Origin: Isoetes taiwanensis
Taxonomy: Eukaryota; Streptophyta; Lycopodiopsida; Isoetales; Isoetaceae
DNA length: 64,000 nt
Assembly: GCA_021234155.1 (NCBI GenBank)
Contig: JAJEKV010000015.1
Location: forward strand, 3,570,852 to 3,634,851
Direction of reading: 5' to 3'
Shown: positions 1-10,579 of the stretch, piece after piece
How positions within the stretch are numbered: the stretch's first letter is position 1
How the letters are laid out: every line of letters starts with the position of its first letter
Translations under genes and position numbers: made by a program
The notes under the pieces: generated by a model
The model's database searches: none
What the model saw: only the letters and a program-made list of their open reading frames with translations
What the model was told of the DNA's origin: nothing

Positions 1-229
1 ACCTGTGTAATATCTCAATAAAAGGTACATTCTAGAACTTTTATATGTATTTTGGTCTCCGGTAGCATTATCTTTATCTTAGCTTTGAATATTAATGCGT
101 CCGTGACTTTTATTTTGGACTTTTGTACTAGTTTTAATGAAAATAAAAATGAGAAAGTACCCAGTTCTGAAGTACCTAGTGTATGTACTTTTGCAGGTTC
201 CAAAAGTGGTACACCCTAACATGCTTTTA

Positions 230-345
230 CCCTTTTGGCTTTTCAAGGCATACAATATCATGACACTATTCATTGTATTTCTTTCATTTACATTGTTGAA
301 CATCATAGTCCAGCAAATTTAGGTTATGCACATGGAAATTAGGTT
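230..345. repeat. Interspersed repeat fragment (family D end)
   Basis: This stretch matches 25934-26050 and 27505-27625 closely, including the shared run CATGACACTATTCATTG and a shared end in a GTTATGCACATGGAAA motif. It is the same repeat end seen three times in the window. No coding sense is visible. Confidence 0.6.
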
Positions 346-835
346 ATCTGCAACCTGATGATGTGTGGGAATGTATTCCACTGTTACAACAACTTTGGTT
401 ACCATTTCTCTTATGAAGTGTACATGTAGTTCTATATGCTTAGTCCTCTAATGTAGCAATGGTTCCTTGTAATGGCTATGCAACTGTCTCTTTGGGGCAG
501 TTCTCCTTCCTCCTCACTTGCTTTGTAACATTACCATTCTTTTAATATATTGATGACACAGTTCTTCAAAAAAAAAAATAGAAGAAGTTTGAAAAATTTT
601 AAGCTCATCAAGCAAACGTCTTACCCCAGACAATTTCTTTTGCTGCAAGTGTTGTTGAGTTGTACTCAGCGTCAGCAGTAGACATGGCCACACTCGATTG
701 CTTCTTGCTTTTCCATGCAATTGCAGCCCCTCCTAATATCAAACAAAATCTAGAGGTGGGTTTTCTCATGTCAACAGTTTTCGGTGATATTCGGGTCGTT
801 GGATGTCGCTTTCGAGCAATCTTGGCCATTGTTCG
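345..835 (-). pseudogene. Ty1/copia RNase H domain fragment (broken)
   Basis: Read on the minus strand, the upstream half (about 829-608) carries the copia RNase H hallmark GGAAIAWKSKKQSSVAMST followed by AEYN and AAKEIVW. After an A/T-rich interruption near 540-600, the downstream half continues with TKHIELHVHFIRE and VEYIPTHHQVAD, the C-terminal end of copia polyproteins. In an active element this domain degrades the RNA strand of the RNA/DNA hybrid. Here no integrase or reverse transcriptase lies upstream, the reading frame shifts in the middle, and the end is cut before the usual LTKAL motif. It is an isolated remnant, related to the copies at 3893-4372 and 11731-12219. The family assignment is firm. 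The exact ends are not. Confidence 0.85.
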
Positions 836-894
836 GTGTGACTCATTTTATAGAAAGCTTCAGTTAACTATTAGTTAGAAATACAGAATTGTTG

Positions 895-1675
895 CAAAGA
901 TTTGTGGGAGGGATTGGCATCTTTGCATGTATGTACATAGGGCGAAAACAAAGAAACAAGTCATATTATGCTTACAATGGTCTGTGGATCTCAAGGGGAA
1001 AGTAGGTCTACAATATAAGCTGGAGCTTAAAAGAGGTCGTCCTTGGAATGTTAAATCTAGGTCCATCCAACCATTGCATCAGATAAAATGCAGGCACTTT
1101 CCTCTCCAATTTAATTGCTCTTACATGCAGCAAGAGCAAAGATTAGAATTATCCAACATCAGCAGCAGTACTAACATAAATAGGAATTTAGGAAAGAGAT
1201 AATACATGGCTTGGCATTATGGTTCTTTTGTGCCATTGTTGCTAGTAAATGTTTGGACTTGATAATAGAATAGAATAGAATAGTTTTTTTAACGTCCACA
1301 TGTGCAACTTTTGAGAATTTTTCATGCTCAAGCATTTGTGCAGAACACATGCAAAAAATTTTCCACCCTCCAATTCAATAAACATGTAGTTTAACTCTAC
1401 TATCTACTAGTAATGGTGCTCGGCATTGCACGGCTTTAGCTACAACATGTTAGTAGGCAAGGATGTATAAATATAGAAAGAAGTGTTTGTTTTATTTGTT
1501 TGTTTGTCATACATGTGAAAGATGTGTCTGCTTATAACTAAGATTTCACATATAGCTCAACATTGATGTGGTGTGTGGAGTTTAGCAACGGTGTACATGT
1601 ATTTAGCTTTCATTATAAATAATAGTCTGTTGATGTCAAATTGTTGGAGACTTTGCACTTTAGAATACCATTGAT
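895..1675 (-). repeat. Left arm of a distant inverted repeat pair
   Basis: The sequence is the reverse complement of about 19775-20560 over most of its length, with small indels. Recognisable shared blocks include the stretch around 960-1100 (matching 20400-20480) and around 1560-1660 (matching 19790-19870). The pair brackets the whole tandem A+B array. Parts of the same family recur at 18541-18860 and 28965-29290. No convincing coding frame was found. Confidence 0.7.
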
Positions 1676-1680
1676 AGTTT

Positions 1681-1950
1681 TACATATAGGAGATGTTGAA
1701 CCATGTAAAACAAACAAAAGAAGGAGATCAAGTAATGATTTCTATTATTTGCTAATTACAAAGATGAAAAGTTTTGTATGTGTTCTTGCACAAGAGAGCA
1801 TGAAAAAGTTTCAAAACTAGCACATCCAATGTCTTGATTTGCCAAGCCCTTATATTCACTAGCAACAATGGCACAAAAGAACCATATTGCGAAGCCATAG
1901 ATTTGGACCCATGCACAGCTATAATATATATTAATGTATATCATAACAAT
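1681..1950. repeat. Repeat shared with 18315-18500 and 20085-20220
   Basis: The block beginning AGAAGGAGATCAAGTAA at 1719 is repeated directly at 18315, on the far side of the tandem array, with about 90 percent agreement by eye. At 17285-18313 an arm-like segment lies between the same two flanking motifs (GTTGAACCA and GAAGGAGATC) that are nearly adjacent here at 1695-1730. This place therefore resembles an unoccupied site. Confidence 0.6.
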
Positions 1951-2699
1951 GTATTAATACTGCACTTTAAATTATTGTACATTGCATCCCACATATTATG
2001 AAGCTAACAAATTGAATAAAATCCCCCCCGGCTCGATAGTTTTTGAAAGATGTTTTATTCAACTAGACAACAATAAGATAATCTAAGTTAGATTATCAAT
2101 ATTTCTATCAAGTCTACAACAATGTATTTAGAGAGCACTTAAGAAAACACATTTAAACCATTAGAACAAAGCATTGTTCATTGATACTGACTCACGCACC
2201 TTTAGTTGTATAAGAAAACTTCGAGAGCTCGAGCCTGCAATTGAATCATAGCTTCATTTCATCACTCTATCTTCTTGTTGTTCTTATAGGGCCAGATCCG
2301 GCTGCTTAGGCTTATATCCGACAGCTCTGGGATGCGAGAATAGGCCTACACTATTCCATAGACTTGTCTCAAATAGTCAAATGTAGTTGGCTCAAAAACA
2401 ATCGACTGAGCATAATATCCTATAAATAAACTTCCTTTGCACAATTTGAACCATTGTGCAACCATGAATATCCATGATAATTTGCATCATGGCATATTTC
2501 GGTAAGAACTTAATATGTCTGTTGCAAATGAATGTCTCAGATGATTTGACATGACCACTTTCATCATTACCCTTTCATGTTGCCATCTTCTGAACCATTA
2601 AACTCTGATACTGTCAACATAATATGGATTTGCATGACCATGTCAAATTCCTTCCTTCCCCTTTCGTGTAAATGCCACATGCTCATCTGACATTGTATA

Positions 2700-3830
2700 T
2701 AGCTATTTCATCATTCTCGAATAAGGGCTCGCATGAAAACAGACAAAAGCTCCCGTTCTAGGCTTTTCATTCATCTCAGCAGTTTTTCTACAATGGTATA
2801 GAATGGGTAGCTGCACATCACAGGCTACCCAAAAAATGAAAAACATAGGGAATATCCAGTTATAACACCTGGACCCCAAATAAAAGTATGAGCTACAGAT
2901 GTTGGCTAGTGTACCTGCTGAGAGCTTATCGTCGGGATTAAAAAACCCCGCCCTTTTGGGTTTTCGAGGAAAAATCCCAGCGATAAGATCTCGGCAAGGG
3001 GCTTGGACAACGCAGGGTTGCTAAACGTTCCCACAAAAAGGACCCACGCTCCACAGAGAATACCGAAGTCGCGCATCACCCCTGGACCTGTATATCACCA
3101 ACAGAAAAACCAATAGAGAAAAAACCTTGAAAAGCGGGGGGCTGATCACGTGCGCCACGCGACAAAAAATAATATTTACACCTCAAAAAAGCGAGGGGCT
3201 GTTCATGCATGCCATGCGACAAAAAACAACATTTACAATAATATACACATTAAGGGAGGATGGGTGGGAGTCAAGGGAACTGCTGACAGAGGAGAAAACG
3301 CCGATGAGAAGTCGATGAAGAACCTGCAAGAAATAGAGATCCCCAAACGAACCAGAGCCCTAGAAAATGCATGCAATGCATGCATGCATGGGACAGATGC
3401 ATGCTCACCCATTCGAGAATTTCGATCCGATGGCTCGGATCGATGGCATTCTCGAATAAGGGCTCGCATGAAAACAGACAAAAGCTCCCGACAAAAAGAG
3501 AACTTCCTTATCAAAACGGGATCGAGGTCGAAGGTTGAAGGATGGCCAAAGAAGGGAAGAACATGAAGAACATGTCATAACATAGAAAAAGACGTTAAAC
3601 TGGCAAACCAAGCAGGGAGAAGCCCCTCCCCTGCCTGGTATCAAAGAAAGAGAGTTAATGGAACTGCTAAGAGAGGAGAAAATGCCGATGAGAAGTCGAT
3701 GAAGAACCTGCAAGAAATAGAGATCCCCAAACGAACCAGAGCCCTAAAAAATGCATGCAATGCATGCATGCATGGGACGGATGCATGCTCGCCCATTCCG
3801 ATGGCTCGGATCGATGGCATTTTAACCGTT
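2700..3830 (-). repeat. Left inverted arm, unit A
   Basis: Reverse-complemented, this arm shows the same order of landmarks as 17285-18313. These are a CATCGGATCG block, a run of ATGCATGC palindromes, a GGGAGGGCTTC block, a GGAAGTTCTC block, a second ATGCATGC block, then the long hairpin module and GGTACA. The ATGCATGC blocks lie at 3367 and 3752, so the arm holds two subrepeats of about 385 bp. Identity to the right arm is only moderate by eye. Confidence 0.65.
2933..2988. repeat. Long hairpin module, copy 1
   Basis: CTTATCG pairs with CGATAAG, then GGGATT with AATCCC and AACCC with GGGTT, giving a three-tier stem with a short loop. The same architecture, with different outer stems, occurs at 10795-10855, 18063-18126 and 45060-45135. 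Confidence 0.7.
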
Positions 3831-3892
3831 TACTCTTCTGCAAACTTAACCTGCTTACTGCATGAATTCGTGTTAATGTCTGTTGTGCACTC

Positions 3893-4372
3893 AGCTTCTG
3901 ATATTCCCAACATATGTTTGAATTTCTGAAACTTGCATTCAGGTAGAGCTTTAGTCAACACATCTGCAACATGATGATGTGTGGGAATGTATTCCACTGT
4001 TACAACACCTTTGGTTACCATTTCTCTTATGAAGTGTACATGCAGTTCTATATGCTTAGTCCTCTGCTGTAGCACATGGTTCCTTGTAATGGCTATGCAA
4101 CTTAAGCTGTCTAAGAACAACACAATAGGAGAAGTTTGAAAAATTTTAAGCTAATGAAGCAAACATCTAACCCAGACAATTTCTTTTGAAAGTGTTGTTG
4201 AGTTGTATTCAAATTTCCTGTAGGGCATGGCCACACTGATTGCTTCTTGCTTTTCCCATGCAATTGCAGCCCCTCTAATATTAAACAAAATCCGCAGGTG
4301 GATTTTCTGCGTGTCAATAGTTTTCGGTGATATTCGGGTCGTTGGATGTCGCTTTCGAGCAATCTTGGCCAT
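3893..4372 (-). pseudogene. Ty1/copia RNase H domain fragment, unit A
   Basis: The minus-strand reading gives a damaged GAAIAWEKQEA region (4151-4372). This is followed out of frame by TKHIELHVHFIREMV, VEYIPTHHHVADVLTKAL and KFKHMLGI (down to about 3893), which is the classical end of a copia polyprotein. Both halves of the domain are present, but a frameshift separates them and the AMSTAEAEY region is garbled (compare 12050-12100 in unit B, where it is better kept). No other copia domain precedes it, and no LTR could be delimited. It is non-functional. Confidence 0.85.
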
Positions 4373-4379
4373 TGTTCGG

Positions 4380-4880
4380 TGTGACTCGTTTAATAGAAAG
4401 CTTCATTTAACTATTAGTTAGAAATACAGAATTGTTGCAAATATTGTGGGAGGGGTTGGCGTCTTCGCATGTATGTACATAGGGTTCCTCGCCTACCGCT
4501 TGGGCCTTTGTACCTAATATTTCCAAAACAACACCTGGGGGAGGGGGGGGAGGATGGGGGATTTTGTTCCCAAGGGTTTCACCGGGGCATATGGGGATAC
4601 CTCATCTCACGTGCAAGGGGTTACTAGAAAACCCTTGTATACGACTTTTTAGAGGACTATCTTAGTTTTAACATACCCCTACCCGATCTTGTACTTGAGT
4701 TTGTGCACCCTAGCTTTATTTAGAGAAAAAATGGTGTTTAGAGAGGAGAGAGAAGAAATGTGTGGTTGAGGAGTTATATTAGAGCCGAGCCTTATCACCT
4801 TCCGTCTCTCCCTTAATGTATGTCTAGACTTATTTCTATTTCACTTTCGGTTTAAAGGAAATCGTCTATGGGTCATCTAT
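4380..4880. other. Non-coding, G-rich tract, duplicated in unit B
   Basis: No coding frame is supported. A long G-rich run is present near 4533-4560. The same stretch occurs in unit B at about 12228-12735 with small length changes in the G tract. It could be part of the copia element's LTR or leader, but no TG...CA boundaries were found. Confidence 0.4.
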
Positions 4881-4882
4881 TT

Positions 4883-5215
4883 TCAAATTTGTGTTGATTT
4901 AGTATATTCATACTCCTCTTGCTCCATAAGTTGGGACATATGTCCTTGCCCTTGCTCCATAAATTGGGGCATGTGTCCTTGCTCTTGCTCCATAAATTGG
5001 GGCATGACCTCTTGCCCTTGCTCCTGTAACAACATCAAGGCTATATCTGGCAATGCATTTGCATCTCCAGTGCGCATGCATCCCCATGTGCTTGTTGCTG
5101 GACTGATCCAAAACATTTCTTGTATTGTACATACATTTGCAAGCATAATGTGACTTGTTCCTTTGTTTTGTGCTCTATCCAAAATAATTACATGGCTCAG
5201 TATCACAATATTCAC
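4883..5215 (-). pseudogene. Gln-rich repeat ORF, unit A, first copy
   Basis: An open minus-strand frame of about 110 codons ends in repeated blocks such as MEQEQGHMPQF and MEQGQGHMSQL. The period is about 13-14 codons, and the blocks are rich in Gln, Glu and Met. Upstream of the repeat the frame reads through GNALPDIALMLLQEQG-like sequence that other copies also hold. I do not recognise the family and no catalytic motif is visible. Copies lie at 7206-7800, 12722-13081, 15070-15700 and 21173-21932. Because the DNA repeat is short and periodic, alternative frames also stay open (for example one rich in ARARTHAP), so the coding frame is inferred from the most protein-like reading. Confidence 0.4.
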
Positions 5216-5288
5216 TTGATGTGTGGAATCTGATCAATATGTTCTATATTTTTGTTGTTGCGTGCGACATCCACACATTTGAGAATGT

Positions 5289-5558
5289 GTGATTGATTAC
5301 CAAATTAAAGCAATCAAGATTGTCCCATTCTTCAAATACTGTAACAAAATCATTGATATAATTTTCAAATCTACTTGCTTTTGTTGTGAAGCTATAGAGT
5401 TTAGAGCTAAATGTCATTACTTACATGGCTTTCTAGTCATTTATTATGAGACCACAAATAGCTTCAAAAATCATTATGGCACATCATTTGTAGATGCTAG
5501 GTACATGCTAGACTATTTCCACACTACGGCTTCCTATGGAGTAAACTACTTAGTGTAG
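5289..5558 (+). CDS. Hypothetical ORF, 89 codons, repeat-borne
   Basis: A plus-strand frame of 89 codons carries FFKYCNKIIDIIFKS early and YYETTNSFKNHYGTSFVDAR later. It matches no family I know. The same stretch is repeated at 13134-13391, where one indel alters the C-terminus, and at 20615-20860 in copy C. The opposite strand also has a long frame here, so the coding strand is uncertain. It is most likely a piece of a decayed transposon gene. Confidence 0.2.
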   Translation: MIDYQIKAIKIVPFFKYCNKIIDIIFKSTCFCCEAIEFRAKCHYLHGFLVIYYETTNSFKNHYGTSFVDARYMLDYFHTTASYGVNYLV

Positions 5559-5852
5559 AAAGAAGAATGGTTTTCACATATCACATGAATGGCACATTAC
5601 AAGAAAACGTTTGCAACACAACGTAATACTAAAATGAAAGATGCAATCAAATTGAATTGTACATTGAAAGAGCCATTACTTTATTACTTAATGTGGCTCA
5701 TTACATCAAGTTCAAAATGCAGGAGTTTGGAAATGTCAATCAATAGGATTACATGATGGAAGCTCGCAAAGAGCTTGTACATAAAAAATGTAGAGCATGA
5801 ATATGCATCGAAAGGATGCAATGCCCTCCTTTCCAACCAAATTTCTAGATAC

Positions 5853-6360
5853 TTAAAAAGCTAGCTCACCAGAGTTTAATTGAGCCACAGTTTGAGAGAA
5901 AACAGTTATGTGTTCCTGAGTTGGCAAGAGAAATTGCGAGTTAAATTCTTCGCTATCAAATAGCTGAGACATGGCATGTGTGTCCATGTCTTTCTCTGCA
6001 TCTACTTGTGGCATGATATCTAGTTCTCCAATATCAAATAAAGCGCGAATCAACATTACCATCGAAGATCAACATCCGTCTGCATCGTATGTCGTCTTTG
6101 TGTTCTTCTCTGCCTCTGCCATGCCTTTCTCTTGCTCTATAATTTTGAACATTTGCTCTATAGTTTTGAACATTTGCTCTATAATTTTGAACATTTGTAT
6201 GGACTTTGGAGCAGTAGATTTTGTAGACATATTTTTCCTTCCACGATCTGTTAAACATGACCCGACATGACACTAGATAGAGAGATGCATTTTGTATGCA
6301 CATCAATAGTTTGGAAGAGTGTATGAGCAATATGGAAATTATGGCAAACGTGGCAAGCAC
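5853..6360 (-). pseudogene. Acidic C-terminal module with MFKIIEQ repeats, unit A
   Basis: Minus-strand frames give an IIEQMFKIIEQ-type repeat (about 6120-6190). A frameshift follows near 6040, and then an acidic tail reading MPQVDAEKDMD, LFDSEEFN and SQTVAQLNSGELAF before a stop at 5853. The same tail terminates the Gln-rich ORFs at 7206 and 21173, so it is the C-terminus of that protein family. No known domain is recognised. The counterpart in unit B is 13711-14216. Confidence 0.35.
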
Positions 6361-6662
6361 GGCTATGGTGGCTAGTTATCAAATATTTAGTATCATGGTT
6401 TCCATAGGCATGGATCAATTCAAATTCTTCTTGCCAACAAAGGAAGATCTAGTTTAGATACTTCTTGATACACCTCGGGTGGCCAGAGTGTGTGCTTCAA
6501 AGTTCTCTAATCAAGAAGTTATTTGCTCTAAAAGCGCATGCCATGGCTGCATTTATTGTACACGGCCACAAGGACAAAACTACTAAAATGGAATTTTTAT
6601 CCGGGAGCTTCGATAAAAGAAGGGTTTTATTTACTTTGAGGGAACAATACAAACCCACATAA
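6290..6662 (+). pseudogene. Hypothetical plus-strand ORF, split by a TAG, unit A
   Basis: A plus-strand frame reads SLEECMSNMEIMANV and GMDQFKFFLPTKEDLV, meets TAG near 6456, and continues after small indels into LGWPECVLQSSLIKKLFALK and AMAAFIVHGHKDKT, ending at 6662. In unit B (14120-14519) the two halves are in the same frame, separated only by the TAG. Composition and continuity look protein-like, but I do not recognise it. It overlaps minus-strand frames of the acidic-tail ORF, so at most one strand is real at each place. Confidence 0.3.
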
Positions 6663-6767
6663 ATCCTCTCTTTGTACGTGGGTCAAAGATGGATATGTGA
6701 ACATCAAAAGAAAATGGCTACAATTATGAGATCTTATCGCAGACGAACATATATGCGAGGATTCAAT

Positions 6768-7330
6768 GTCATTACTTACAATTTCTAGTCATTTATTATG
6801 AGACCATAAATAGCTTAAAAATCATTATGTCATATAATTTGTAGATGCTAGGTATCTGGTAGAAACTACTTCCACACTGCTGCTTCCTACGGAGTGAACT
6901 ACTTGGTGTAGAAAGAAGAATGGTTTCACATATCACATGAATGACACGCCACAACAAAACGTTCACAACACAACGTAATACTAAAATGAAAGATGCGATC
7001 AAGTTGAATCGTACATTGAAAGAGACATTACTTTGTTACTTAATGTGGCTCGTTACATCAAGTTCAAAAATGCATGAGTTTGAAAATGTCAATCAATAGA
7101 AATACATGATGGAAGCTTGCAAAGAGCTTGTACATAAAATTATAGAACATGAATATTGTATCGAAAGGATGCAAGGCCCTTCTTTCCAATCAAATTTCTA
7201 GATACTTAAAAAGCTAGCTCACTAGAGTGTAATTGAGCCATAGTCTGAGAGAAAAAAGTTATGTGTCCCTGAGATGGCAAGTGAAATCGCCAGTTAAATT
7301 CTTCGCTACCAAATCTGAGACATGGCATGT
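6768..7330. repeat. Nested duplication inside unit A
   Basis: This stretch is a diverged direct copy of 5409-6000, offset by about 1.36 kb. Unit B has the same nested duplication (13258-13850 and 14625-15190). Copy C at 20430-22320 has only a single copy. The nested duplication therefore predates the A/B duplication. Confidence 0.65.
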
Positions 7331-7800
7331 CCATGTCTTTTTCTGCATCTATTTGCGGCATGATATCTAGTTCTTGAATATCAAATAAAGCAGCATCAAC
7401 ATTTGCATCTGTAGGTGTCTCTGTATTGTTCTCTACCTCTGCCATGCCTTGCTCTTGCTCCATAATTTTGGGCATTTGCTCTTGCTCTTGCACTTGCTCT
7501 TGCTCCATAACTTGGTACATATGTCCTTGCCCTTGCTCTATAAATTGGGGCATGCGTGCTTGCTCTTGCTCCATAAATTAGGACATGTGCTCTTGCCCTT
7601 GCCCTTGCTCCTGTAATGACCTCAAGGCCATATCTGGAGCTGTTGTAATTTGGCAATGCATTTGCATCTTCGGTGCACATGCATCGCCATGTGCTTGTTG
7701 CTAGACTGATCCAAAACATTTCTTGTATTGTTGTGCCATGCTTTTCCTTCTTTTTTTCAAGTGTGAAGTGTTCTTCTCTATTGCTTCTGTGGTGTAGCAA
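7206..7800 (-). pseudogene. Gln-rich repeat ORF, unit A, second copy
   Basis: The frame from 7574 to 7206 reads MEQEQARMPQFIEQGQGHMY, a run of QEQEQ, MPKIMEQEQGMAE, an acidic NNTETPTDANVDAALFD region, and the family C-terminus MAQLHSSELAF. Immediately upstream, the same frame is interrupted by TAA where related copies have CAA (Gln). Further upstream (7580-7800) the readable frame shifts. The protein would be low-complexity and acidic, with no visible enzyme motif or membrane segment. The DNA underlying the Q-rich part is a CTTGCTC-type repeat. I cannot name it. It is a broken member of a repeat-borne family seen five times in this window. Confidence 0.4.
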
Positions 7801-7989
7801 ACTACGGCAAAGATCCCACGAGAATAACTAAGGGGCACTTCATATTAGGGTAGTTATATATGCAGTTTGATTCCACGCGTTCTTGGAGACATAATGTTGT
7901 TATCCGTCCATAGCATTGCCATTGCCATATTTCAAAGGTCCCCATATTTAGGGGCATCTGCTATCTTTTTAACATGCTTGCTCTTGAAA

Positions 7990-8290
7990 TGATCAAATTC
8001 TATGTTCTAGTGTGTTTGATCTTTGAAATGATCCAAATTCTATGTTACAACTGTTTTGTGGCGATCCATGCGCTTTATATGTGTGGTGCGAATGTGAGAA
8101 AGCAATTCCGGATCTCCTTCCCAACTTGATCAAAGGCGGAAGACGCCCCAAAGGTCTTAGGATCACCCATCCGGGCTGTTTCATATCTTATTTGCTTGAT
8201 ATGCTTGGCCAAGGGGTGAAAGAATGAGGCTTGCTTCCCTCTTGCTCCTCCGCTTTTCTTCCTCTTCTTAATCTCCGACACTGAGCAGGG
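7990..8290 (-). pseudogene. Lys-rich ORF fragment, unit A
   Basis: Minus-strand frames read SEIKKRKKS, GDPKTFG, DQVGKEI and, with frame changes, HHIK and HRIWII. Unit B (15830-16170) and copy C (21960-22400) carry the same fragment, each with different small indels. Comparing the copies suggests one continuous ancestral frame, broken independently in each. In copy C it extends upstream into a CDAKFPCPSC motif. The family is not recognised. Confidence 0.35.
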
Positions 8291-8429
8291 GTCGCTTCGA
8301 TCTTCTTATTGTCTAACTATTTGAAACTTGACCACGTGGAGGCAATTGCGAGGAAATAATCTATAGTAGATCAGATTCTTCCTTCATATCACGGAGCCTC
8401 AAGAAGATCCAAAAGATATATTATGCACC

Positions 8430-8600
8430 TACAAACTAACATGGCTCTAGCAAGATGGAAGTTGAAGAGACTTGAGAGCCACTCTAGAAGAAAAAGCTCG
8501 CGCGATCGCCATAATGGTAAATTTTACAAATCGAAAAATCAAGGTCGATGGTACAAAAAGTACATGACCGCGATATACCATCGAAAGTCCTTGAAATCAC
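8430..8600 (+). pseudogene. Exon-like fragment, unit A (frame lost)
   Basis: This is the counterpart of the 56-codon frame at 16325-16495 in unit B. Indels in the first 80 bp move it out of the frame that reads EEARIAIMAEFYNEK in unit B. Confidence 0.3.
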
Positions 8601-8674
8601 TTTTCAATGCACCAAAGATCAAAAAGCTCGACGCCCAAGAGAAAGTTCACGACAAGACACGTGCATGGTGATGG

Positions 8675-8940
8675 CTACATGGCGTTTAGAGTTTCCCTTT
8701 GTAAAATAAGATAATACAAATACAAAATCAATTGCATATTGTTGTTGATATAAATCAATGAAGTTACCATGTCAACAAAGTAATGCTCTTCATGTGTGTA
8801 ACTAACTGAGCTTAGTAGAGTTTCAACACGTTTTTTCATGTAGAAGTTTTGAACCTGAGCGCAAAAAAAAGCTCTAAAGAATATGCAAACACTAGGTTGC
8901 AAGATTACGCTAAGAACCAATGAAATCTAGAGCTCATAGT
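8675..8940. other. AT-rich segment, shared by A and B
   Basis: The same segment is found at 16553-16803. A minus-strand frame reads MKKRVETLLSSVSYTHEEHY, but it is followed by low-complexity hydrophobic sequence and I do not accept it as a gene on this evidence. Confidence 0.3.
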
Positions 8941-9116
8941 TTGAGGCGCATATGTGAAAAAATAACTTGCCATTGCTCTTCAATGAAGCCATATTTTGTT
9001 ATCACCATATTCAAATGATGAGCTTCCTTGGAATCCTCGCATATATGTTTGTCTGCGATAAGGTCTAATGAATGTAACCGTTTCTTTGAGGTCCATATAT
9101 GCCATCTTTGACCCAC
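8934..9116 (-). CDS. Hypothetical ORF fragment, 60 codons, unit A
   Basis: The frame reads LHSLDLIADKHICEDSKEA, MVITKYGFIEEQWQVIF and SHMRLKL then stop. It is kept almost letter for letter in unit B (16804-16989), where the start region reads VKDGYMDLKRKR. A diverged inverted copy of the first half lies on the plus strand at 6672-6765 and 14530-14625. The family is unknown. The sequence has a plausible protein composition but no upstream continuation in frame. Confidence 0.3.
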   Translation of the reverse strand: MGQRWHIWTSKKRLHSLDLIADKHICEDSKEAHHLNMVITKYGFIEEQWQVIFSHMRLKL

Positions 9117-9424
9117 ACTAGAAGAGAAGATTTATTCCGGCAGCTCTTATTCTATATGTCAAACAAGACAATCGAGAATTTGTTCCGGAGAGCTCTTATT
9201 CCATATAGCAAAACAAACAATCGTCGTATGTGAATTAGCATTCATGGAACAAAATGGACGTATCTTTTGCTTTTATAGATCTTCGCATTTGAAGCCATCA
9301 AGTATGAGATTTGTTATTCCAAAGCTATAGAATAATTAAATATACACCTACTATAGAAGTTATCTTGTGAGGTAGCAAAATACTAAAGGTGCTTTACATA
9401 TAGAGATGTTGAACGAAAATCGCA

Positions 9425-9989
9425 TCGGGATCCAGGATATTGGATAAGCTATTCTAGAATGGGACGAGCATGCATGTCATGCATGCATCGCGGAAGCGCG
9501 CATGCCCGTTTTGGGTTGGGAGTTCGCTATTTCGGCGTGTTTGCATCCCGATCCACTCATAACCCTACCTATTCTCTGTGAGCACCTTATTCTCTTTGAA
9601 TTGTTTCGAGGCGGGAGGGCTTCTTCCTGCTGGTTTAGCCACCTGCATCTTTCTTGCCATCCCTTCTTGGCCTTTGGCCCCTCGGCCCCGTGACCTCGGC
9701 CCCGGATCCTAGTTTGTAAGGAAGTTCTCACGGTGATGGGCGCTTTGTTGGTTTCTTATAGTCCCATTCTAGAATCGCGATCGATCCCGGTGACATCTGA
9801 CCGCCATTCTGTATCGGGACCCAGCATGCATGTCATGCAGGTACGCCGCATGCCCGCTTTGGGTTGGGAGTTCGCGACCTCAGCGCAGGTGATCCACGCC
9901 CCATCTGGGCCTCTCCTCGCCAGCACTCCATTCTCAACCCACCCTCCCTCTTGTTTATTGTACAAGTTTTGTTTATCATGTTTTTCCAC
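9425..9989 (+). repeat. Partial right arm, unit A
   Basis: The segment has the landmarks of the right arm at 17285-17883: the ATTCTAGAATGGGACGAGC motif, ATGCATGTCATGCATGC palindromes, GGGAGGGCTTCTTCC and GGAAGTTCTCACGG. It is then cut at the unit A/B junction. It holds two subrepeats, the second starting near 9762. Confidence 0.65.
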
Positions 9990-10579
9990 CAAGTCTACAA
10001 CAATGTATTTAGAGAGCACTTAAGAAAACACATTTAAACCATTAGAACAAAGCATTGTTCATTGATACCGACTCATTTCTTTAGTTGTATAAGAAAAATT
10101 CGAGAGCTCGAAACCGCAATTGAATCATAGCTTCATTTCATCACTCTATCTTCTTGTTGTTCTTATAGGGCCGATCCATTTGTTTAGGCTTATATAAATT
10201 TTCATGGATGGTGAATAGGCCTACACTATTCCATAGACTTGTCTCAAATAGTCAAATGTAGTTGGCTCAAAAACAATCGACCGAAAGCATAATATCCTAT
10301 AAATAACTTCCTTTTGCACAATTTGAACCATTGTGCAACCATGAATATCCATGATAATTTGCATCATGGCATAATAAGAACTTAATATGTCTTTGTAAAA
10401 TGAATGTCTCAGATGATTTGACATGACCACTTTCATCATTACCCTTTCATGTTGCCATCTTCTCAACCATTAAACTCGACATCGGCTAACATAATATGGA
10501 TTTGCATGACCATGTCAAATTCTTCCTTCCCCTTTCGTGTAAATGCCACATGCTCATCCGACATTGTATATAGCTATTT

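Larger units (their letters stand above)
2109..9989. repeat. Tandem unit A (about 7.9 kb)
   Basis: Unit A begins at CAAGTCTACAACAATG and runs to the GTTTATCATGTTTTTCCACC motif, where the same start sequence begins again at 9990. Unit B follows with the same order of components. Sampled correspondences are 2109/9990, 3367/11217, 3960/11810, 5290/13135, 7210/15075 and 8934/16804. It contains inverted-arm sequence at its left, a copia RNase H remnant, Gln-rich broken ORFs and a partial right arm. Confidence 0.85.
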